Shown here piece by piece: positions 56,667 through 64,000 of a stretch of 64,000 nucleotides of DNA. Origin of the DNA: Nannochloropsis salina CCMP1776 (lineage: Eukaryota > Sar > Eustigmatophyceae > Eustigmatales > Monodopsidaceae); the NCBI GenBank assembly GCA_004565275.1, contig SDOX01000121.1, forward strand, positions 1-64,000, written 5' to 3'. Numbering within the stretch: position 1 is the stretch's first letter; every line of letters begins with the position of its first letter. Position numbers and translations under genes: made by a program. The notes beneath the pieces were generated by a model. That model saw only the letters and a program-made list of their open reading frames with translations. It made no database searches and was not told where the DNA came from.

Positions 56667-59600
56667 ATGCAAGGGGAAGGCGTTGGCGGTGAAGATGGTC
56701 TCCGTGCCGGGCGTGACAACGACGATGGTTCGGAAACCGGCTTTGGTGCCAGGTACGTTCCTTCTCCTTCCTCCTTTCGAGCCCATCACCGCTTCTCCAC
56801 TCTTTTTACCTGACTTTGACTATGTCTTTGGCAAACGAAGTGGGAGGCGCTTAATGAGCAAGAACGAGTACTACGAGCAAGTCGCTGCACTCGACCTAAA
56901 TTTCGCCTTGGATAACCCTCTCTACGCAGACAAGGAGATCCATGTAGGTTACGCATACTTTTGTTGTTTGGGTTTTCACCGTATAAATGCACACTGACAT
57001 AATCCCTTTTTCTTTTTTATTGTGTCGCGCCGTCGGCCGCCGTAAAGATTGTGCACGCTGAAGACCATTGGCATTGGCTCAAATTAGCACGGAGGGAAGG
57101 AACCGAGGAGGAAGGGGAGGTGGATGAAAAGGAGGCGGAGGAGGAGGATGAAAAGGAGGCGGAGGAGGAGGATGAAAAGGAAGAGGAGGAGGAGGAGGAG
57201 GAAAACAAAGAAGAAAAGGCAAGTAATGGAGAGCGTGAAAGGGAAGGGGGGAGGAAACGGTGGGGCCGGGACGATGGTTTTGGAAGAGAGCAGGGCGAGA
57301 CTCACAGTAGGAGGTACAAAAGGCGTCGCCTGGGACTCCCACATTGCGGAGACCTCCGGCCCCCCCTCCGGAAGGTCAAGGTAAGGACGATGTCTTCCAC
57401 CCTCAGATGAAGGAAGGACGGTGGACCCTGGGGAGTCGGGAGATGCTTGCGTCCGCAAGGGGGGCGCCATGGTCTGAGAGGAACGGAGGGAGGATTGCGC
57501 CTGTGTCAGCCTTTGAGGCCAGCTTGAAGCCGCTCGCTGCCCCTTTTGCTCGGTGTCCTCAGTCTTGTTCCTCCATGATTTTCGCGTCCGAATAGTATCT
57601 TGCGCTCCCTTGCGTTCCCCCTGTCCCTTGACCCCTCCGGATCTGCTCGGACTTTGATTGCCCTCCCCCTCTTTCCTTCTCGGGTGGCGTCCATCTGCCG
57701 CTTCGCAGGTGGTCTCCGCCACGTTGGCCAGCCGCTCCCGCTTTTTCAAATCCCTCTTTGAGCAACCTTTCAGCGAGAGCGGAGGTCAAGTGATCTACCT
57801 GACAGCGCACGATGAGGAAGGCGAGGGAGGGAGGGAGGGAGGGCGGGAGGCAGGGAGGGAGGCAGGGAGGATGGAAAAAACAGGGAGGATTGCAGCTTAT
57901 GCCCCCACTCTCACACATGATTCATGTTCAAATACACATGCCCGCCGAAACTTGCGACACACACACATCAGACGCCGCGGCTGCATACGCCTGCATCTCG
58001 GGCCTGCACCAACGGCACTTCCCCGTCTACTCCGCGAGTACCATCATGCTGGTGAGACCCCCCTCCCCCCCTCCCTCCCTCCCCCCTGTCCCTCCTTTCC
58101 TCCCTCCCTCCGGTCCGTGCATCCCTCTCCGCGGCATTTCGCGAGAAATTTCTGTGTCTTTTTCCCCAAAGCACAAGCTCCATAGATCCCGTGAGATCGA
58201 CTCCAATCCTTATCGACTCCTTCCCTCCCTCCCTCCCTCCCTCCCTCCCTCCCTCCTCCCTTCCTTCCTCCCTCCTGTCTCCCTCCATCCCCACCACCGC
58301 GTTTCGAAAAGGCGAACATGCTGGCCAAGGCCCAAGAATACATGGCGGATGAGAGTGTCTCGATATTGGCGCGTGAGCTCGCGCTGAGGGCAGGGCAGAG
58401 TGCCGGAGTCTCACGGCACACGATGCAGAGTGAGGAGGGGAGGGAGGGAGGGAGGGAGGAAGGGAGGGAGGGATGGGGTTTATAAGTAGGGCGTGAGCAG
58501 ATAGAAAAAGATGGGTCTAGGGCAACCTTTGGCGTTGGGTGCTCTGACTTTACGGCTCGCTTCTCACACACCCCTGCCTCTCTCTCCTTTCCTCGTCTTC
58601 CTCTCTTCCTCCCTCTCACTCCCCCCCCCCCCCCCTCCTTCCCTTTCTCATAAAACTTGTCATGATACATGCAGACGATGACTCCGCATCGGTCATGACG
58701 CTGGAAGAGCTCATGTATATCTACGAAATGCTGCCCGTGGGAATCGAGGTAGGAAGAATGGGAGGGAAGGAGGAAGTGTTTTTCGGCCTTCGTGCGAATC
58801 AAACAGGAGGCCGCGGTTCTCTCCACGTCCATCTACACCCTTGCACCCCCTCGTTTCCCCCCTTCCTTTTTTCCCCCGCCCACCGGAAACAGACGAACCC
58901 GCAGTACGAGTTCATGACTCAGAGGCTCGACAAGCTCCTTGTCAGCTTCTTCCCGATGGTAGGACGAGGACCCCTCCCCGCGACCCCATCTGTCTCCTTC
59001 CTTTCCCCTTCTTTTCTCCATCCTCCTCTGACCGCCTCTGCCCTGAGACCCACGCTCCCTCCCTTCCACGCTCTGTCCTTTCCCCCACTACTTTCCACTG
59101 CAGCCAGACCTCTACTGGTCCGTTTCTTGCCCTGCTTCCCCCCCCCTCAGTATGGAAAGGATGCAAGTCGCCCTCGCTCCTCCAGAGGCACGGAAGGGCT
59201 TCGATCTCATGGCCGACAGGGAGGGGTGAGGAGAAATATAGCGGGAGGAAGGGAGGGAGGGAGGGGGGGGAGGGGACAGAAGAGGGGAAGGAGGGTGATC
59301 GCTAGAGTGAGTGCGAGAAGTAAATTGAAAGGTCCCGTACGCTGAACTGATCCGAGGTATGGATGTTCGTGCGCACAAACGTCTTTCTCACCTCACATCT
59401 CCTCTCCCTGTTTCCTACCGTCTCTCTCCACCCTTTCCCTGTCCTTTGGACCCGATCCACAGGGTCGATAGCCCTTTCCTCTCTCCACACGTGCCTCTCC
59501 GCTCCCTCTCGACCAAGACCTTCAAGCACCTCCTTGCCAGCCCCAACATACGAGTACGTCCGTCCCCCTCTGTAATCGTCTCCTTCACCCCGGCTTCCCC

Positions 59601-62196
59601 CTCTTCCCCTTTCCCTCCCTTCCTACAGCTCTCCTCACGTCCTGGTAGCTCCCCATCCTCCTGATTTTCCACTCTTTCCCTCTTCATTCTTATTTCGCGC
59701 CACCGAGACATGCCTTCCTTTATCTGCCGCACGTTTTCAACGTACCTTCCCCTCTCGGGCTTGCCCTTCTTCCATCGCTCCCTTCTTCCTTCATTTCTTC
59801 CTCAGGTCCGGCATGAGAACACCCTCTTCCTCCTCTTCCAGATCTATTTCGCTCAAAAAGAAGACTGGCAGGGGGACACACCGGAAGAAAGGGAGAAGTC
59901 ACGGCGGTCGGCGGTGGAGGAGGTGAGGAAGGAGGTTAGGAGAGAAGGAGGACGGCTCCCATGGAGAGGACATAAAGGGAGGAGACGCATCGATTTCCCA
60001 TGAGTGGGACTCGTGAACTTTCTTAACCCATCTTTCTCTCCTCAAATGGACCGTGTGCTCCATCTTCCCACCCTTCTTTCCCCTCTCAGGTCCTTCCCTC
60101 CCTCCGTTTCCCCCGAATGTCGAGCGATTTCCTGTCCGACGTGGTCGCGCACTCCTCCCTCTTCGCTGAGTCCCCCTTCGCGACCCATCTTTTGGTCGAA
60201 GCACTGGCGTACAAGAGCCTGAGTCGGCTGCGACAGGTGCGGTGGGAGAACGCGTTTGGTATCTTTTTTAATGGGGGGTTTAGATCATGTCTGCAGTGAC
60301 TAAAAGGAGGCATGCCCTCCCTCCACCATGTGAGTTTCCCTGTCTCCCGTTCCTTCTTTTCCCCGGCATCCTTTCCTCTCCCTCTTTCCTCTTCCCTTTC
60401 GCAGGATCGTTGGATTCGCTTAGTCCGCAACGAATTGCGGATCGAGCACAAAGCAGCGCAGTTCAAGGTGTCGACCCTCCCACCTGCTCATTCCCTTCCT
60501 TTTCCTCTCACTCCCTCCGCCCTTGTCTATTCCTCTCGAATACCCGTGTCGCGGCCAATATCATCCCCTTTTGCGCCCTACCCACTGTTTTGTAGCTGCC
60601 CTCTTCTCACGCGCGCGTATGGATCCCCTCTTGTTTCCTCTCGCTTCAGATCAACCAAAAAGCTGGAATCAAACCCTGCCCTTCCGAAGTCCAGGCAGCG
60701 GTACGGGAGGCGGAATCGGCAACTAGCTCCAACCCTGTCAAGTGTGAGTGTCGGAGGGTTTTATATTTCTCGCATGCATTTTATAGTTTTGTCTCAGACT
60801 CCCCATGGATACTCTAATGCGTTGCATGCACGGATGGCGGTAGATATCCTTTCCTCTCCCCGAGCCTTTGCCTTCTTGTCCTCGTTTCCTCATCTTCCAC
60901 AAGGCGTGCCTCCCGCCTCTCCCGTCCTTAATACCTTAAAGACCCCTTTCTACCGAGCTTTCTCCCCACTGCCATTCTTCACCTTTGTTGCACACCTTCT
61001 TACTCTTTGATCTTCCCTCGTTGGTTCTTTTATGTCACATACTAGCCGAGCCTTTTCGAGGTACCGACGTGGAGTCCTGTTTTTCCCGCCTTCAGGATCG
61101 CACTGCGGTTCTACAATCTCAATTTATCACCTTTGCAGTCGATTTCTCCCTTCAAGCTTGCCTCCAGCTCCAGGTGGGTGAACGGCCGCAAACACTTTTT
61201 CCTCCCCCGGCTGCCCCTCAGAGCATCCTCAGACGCCCGCCTGCCTGTCATTTCTCGGAGACCCTTTTCTCTTCCGTATTCTGACATTCCTTCTCTTCGG
61301 TGCATGCCGTTTGAATTGCTTTTCCTTGCTTATGCTCTCCTCTTTCCCAGCCTAACCAAGGTCTTTTTTCGGCTGTGCACGAGTGCTGCGGCTACCTGTG
61401 GACCGTTCAATTGGTCCGACTCCCCATCGCCTCCATCGCCCCGCCCTCCAACCCGCAAGCTACCCGTCCCTCCCCTCCTACTTGCTTCTCTCCCAGTTCG
61501 TCCGACCGTATGGGCCTGTGGCTCCACCTGCTGCCAATGAAGCCCTGTCTCACCTCCCCCTTTCCCCATTCCAAGCCTCGCGGGCTCGCTGCTATGGTTC
61601 AGCTTAGGGTATGGGTACACTGAAGATTGGCGACAGGGAATTATAACATGGAGGAAGAGGGGATTGAGACATTTTTGGAAGACCTATTGAGTTTTGGATG
61701 TTTTGGGTTCCATTTGCTCGTGGACCGCCTGGTTCTGTCCACTTTTTGCATCACTCTTTTTTTCTCTCCTTTCACTTAATCTTCTATCGGGTTCCTAGAT
61801 CAACTGCGCTTTTGACATACTGCCTGGCGCCAACCACACCTGGATCCTTTTCGGTGGAAAGGAAGGTGCGAAGCCATGATATGAAAAGATATGGCAGCAA
61901 AGCGAAAGAAGTTAGATGTACAAATTGTAACCCCCCTTTCATGCCTCTATTCCACATTTCCCATGTCAGGCAAAGACAACATCAAGTTGCCTTATCTCTC
62001 CATTCCCTCCCAGCCATTACTTACGGAGGTCGAACTCTTTCACAGGCGGAGAGAGGGAGTGAAGGAGTGGTCTCAAATTGTCTCCACGCAGAGCGGTTAT
62101 TTCCGAGGACAGGAAGGGGTGGCCCCGGGGTTCCGAGGGGTGAGAGAAGACAGTTATTTAATGAAGGTGGAGGTGTTGATGCGCATAGAGGACTAG
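56667..62196 (+). CDS. BTB-BACK domain protein with acidic N-terminal region
   Basis: Long gene with more than a dozen exons. The first exon is probably MQGEGVGGEDGLRAGRDNDD from 56667 (an ATG at 56695 in another frame is the alternative). Next come RLMSKNEYYEQVAALDLNFA and a strongly acidic low-complexity run (57110-57210). A BTB-like segment follows (VVSATLASRSRFFKSLFEQP, then GGQVIYLTAHDEE). A BACK-like segment follows: ENTLFLLFQIYFAQKEDWQG, EREKSRRSAVEE, VLPSLRFPRMSSDFLSDVVA, ATHLLVEALAYKSL. Further exons give DVESCFSRLQDRTAVLQSQF and INCAFDILPGANHTWILFGG. The last one reads KLPYLSIPSQPLLTEVELFH, with the stop at 62194-62196. BTB-BACK proteins commonly serve as CUL3 ubiquitin-ligase substrate adaptors; that role here is inference. 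No Kelch repeats seen. Exact exon edges in the middle are uncertain. Confidence 0.7.
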
Positions 62197-62655
62197 AAGT
62201 GTGTGAGAGACCGGTAAATAAGAAAACAGACGCTGGATCATGTACAGTGAGTGGCACGATGCAGGGTGAAAGGTAGAGGTATCGAGGTTCTATTCGGAAC
62301 TGTAGATGTAGGGGCTACGAAATGCTGGTGCACCTTTTATGTCTAGAAAACTCTGCGATGGAGAGACGAATGAGGCTCACCCAGGTCCTGCTGACCATGT
62401 GGTAACATGTGGCCGCCAGCGCTGATGTCTTCCGTAGGATCTTTTTTGCGGCGAAAGTAATGTATATTGGTATTGGAACTTGCACCAAAAGTAGAAATTT
62501 GCATAAAGCATTTGCTCTGACTGTATTGGATTTTCTTTCAGTAACCTCCTTTATACGTCTGGGAGTCAATGGAAGACTGGTGAATTGTATCTGCACTACC
62601 TATGACAATTTAGAGATCAAACTCCTATGTATCATCACTAAAACCACTTCCAGGG
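62197..62655. other. Intergenic between convergent genes
   Basis: 3' flanks of the BTB-BACK gene (+) and the armadillo-like gene (-). No gene or repeat recognised. Confidence 0.45.
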
Positions 62656-64000
62656 CTACACATCTCGACTTTTCTCACTTTGATCTCCCTCTCCTTTCTT
62701 TCCCAACCAAGCTTTGATGTCATCCACCCTGCCTTCTAATGAATGAAGCATCCGTTTCACGCTTATGGAGTAGAATTTGCCTTTCAGTTCTGTGATAATC
62801 GATGTTACCACTCGTATGAAAGTCCCGTCGATCTTCATATCCACAAGTGCTTGTGCACTCTCCCCGTCAAAAGCCGCGGCCCAAATCCCATCAAATAGAT
62901 CGGGTCCAGCATGCTTGTAATTCGTGGAGGGCCCTTGATGTGCGCTCAACTCGTCCAACAGCCTTGCACGCGCCCATTCAAGCCTCATCTCTTCTTTTAT
63001 CTCTGCCGTCAAGGTCTCACTCTGTGCTGCTGCAGGTGCACTATTACGTGCTCTGCTTTTTTCATCACTGCATGTGTCAATATTCATCTGAAAGTGGCTT
63101 TCCTTATGAGTGTTTTGACTCGTGGCCGTCTCATTCTCGGCAGCGGTGATAGGCCCGGCCAGAATTTTGCGCGTCAGTGTGGGACAGGAAACATTTGACG
63201 TGGGTAAAGGGGCAGATGCCAGCGTGTCTAAACATTCCAATAGAGCCAGGACCAGACCATCATGCTGCGGCAAAGAATAAAGAATATCACCTGCGACCGC
63301 AGCTTTGTCTTCCTCTAACACGCACTTGTCATCATTCATGCCTGCCGCAAGCTCATTCTGACACTTTGTTCTGGCCTGTCCATCCGCCTTTGCGCGACAG
63401 CTTCTTGTCAAACTGCTATACGTCGCTCCGTTGGGCCCATCGGCTTGTTGATGGAGAAGTTCCAAGATTCGGGGCACTCCTGCTCGGGTCCACAACACCT
63501 GGTAGGTAACCCACCGGTTAATTGCTCCTCCATATTTCAATACCCTTCTCAGCGCCCAGGCGGCTTCTAGTCTGAGATCGATCCCCACGTCCTTTTCCTG
63601 GGTGACGAGGTTCGTTTGCTCCTCTTGTAGTTGTTCTGCCGTCTTGTTGGCTCCGGCAGCGGCCGCTCGAGGTGACAGACCTTCCATGTGAAGGGGAGAG
63701 TGGATGTGATCCAAGATAAGGGAGACCGCGTCGGCAATCTGGCAATACGTATGGGGCGGGCAGATGACCGGAGAAAGGAAGGTGTCTTCATGGGTTTCGG
63801 TGCAGTGGCCGCCCCCCCCCTCCACAAGCTCCAGGGGGGTCAAGAGGTTTGCGGTGGCAAAGACGCAATATTGCCGGACCTTGTAAAGTCGGTGTTCTCC
63901 TTTCCTGTCAAATGTATATAGTGCAATGCAATGATATCCGTCAAAGTATCCCGCAGAAAATGCGGGGATCACCACGAAGCCTCAGGATCTTTTTCCCTTT
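62656..64000 (-). CDS. Armadillo-like protein, 5' end beyond window
   Basis: At least 439 codons are open to the stop at 62656, and the frame stays open toward the window edge, so the start lies outside. LRLEAAWALRRVLKYGGAIN and then GVPRILELLHQ have the R-x-E-A-A-W-A-L pattern of an armadillo repeat helix 3 and the start of the next repeat. Upstream, CIALYTFDRKGEHRLYKVRQ is an unassigned globular segment. The C-terminus is helical (VTSIITELKGKFYSISVKRM, then VDDIKAWLGKKGEG). The loops are long and polar. Only one clear repeat is visible, so the family is tentative and no function is proposed. Confidence 0.65.

Noticed and set aside
57084-57749. 221-codon minus-strand frame
   Set aside because: Reverse of the acidic (GAGGAG)n coding run of the BTB-BACK gene.
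1-64000. CRISPR arrays, bacterial operons, rRNA genes and retrovirus-like or Polinton-like elements
   Set aside because: Nothing in the window shows spaced direct repeats, Shine-Dalgarno gene trains, rRNA blocks, or reverse transcriptase, integrase or capsid signatures; the sequence is a eukaryotic chromosome end.

Overview
This is a eukaryotic chromosome end. The first 262 bases are an unbroken (CCCTAA)n array, which is a TTAGGG-type telomere read on its C-rich strand. Downstream there are 15 intron-rich, mostly GC-rich protein genes. Two of them begin with a signal peptide followed by a transit-peptide-like stretch (a bipartite presequence), the import signal of a plastid surrounded by extra membranes. 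Together with short GC-rich introns, a plastid glycolate/glycerate carrier, phytochelatin synthase and a CAP59-type glycosyltransferase, this suggests a photosynthetic stramenopile, perhaps a Nannochloropsis-like eustigmatophyte. The genus is inference.

Layout. 1-262 telomere. 1.2-1.7 kb: small plastid-targeted membrane protein (+). 2.5-4.0 kb: two-domain glyoxalase I (-). 5.0-11.5 kb: giant RUN/RhoGAP/ELMO/TLDc protein (+). 12.2-15.7 kb: adenylate kinase x2 fused to the LrgA-LrgB (PLGG1-type) glycolate/glycerate translocator (-). 16.9-19.1 kb: MAP-kinase-like CMGC kinase (-). 19.1-26.2 kb: AT-richer gene-poor tract with two long-inverted-repeat (foldback) elements, one carrying a nested hAT-like MITE. 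26.2-27.9 kb: phytochelatin synthase (+). 28.1-31.0 kb: ankyrin-repeat membrane protein (-). 31.5-35.7 kb: GT69/CAP59-type glycosyltransferase (+) with telomere-like repeats in two introns. 37.2-39.6 kb: ankyrin-repeat protein (+). 40.2-41.7 kb: DTW-domain tRNA aminocarboxypropyltransferase (-). 42.0-43.1 kb: small membrane protein (+). 43.8-46.3 kb: NT-C2 domain protein (-). 47.1-51.6 kb: many-exon secreted protein (+). 52.2-54.0 and 55.0-55.8 kb: divergent ACR3 arsenite exporter and ArsC-type arsenate reductase. 56.7-62.2 kb: BTB-BACK protein (+). From 62.7 kb to the window end: 3' part of an armadillo-like protein (-).

Themes. Three arsenic/metal functions (phytochelatin synthase, arsenate reductase, arsenite efflux) lie within 30 kb. 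The two most unusual proteins are neighbours: a four-domain small-GTPase/trafficking protein and an adenylate-kinase/photorespiratory-transporter fusion. Many introns start with a GGGAGGG-rich run and end with a CCCTCCC-rich run, so the two intron ends are complementary. Splice sites were read by eye from GT/AG signals, frame continuity and family alignments from memory. No RNA evidence or database search was available.
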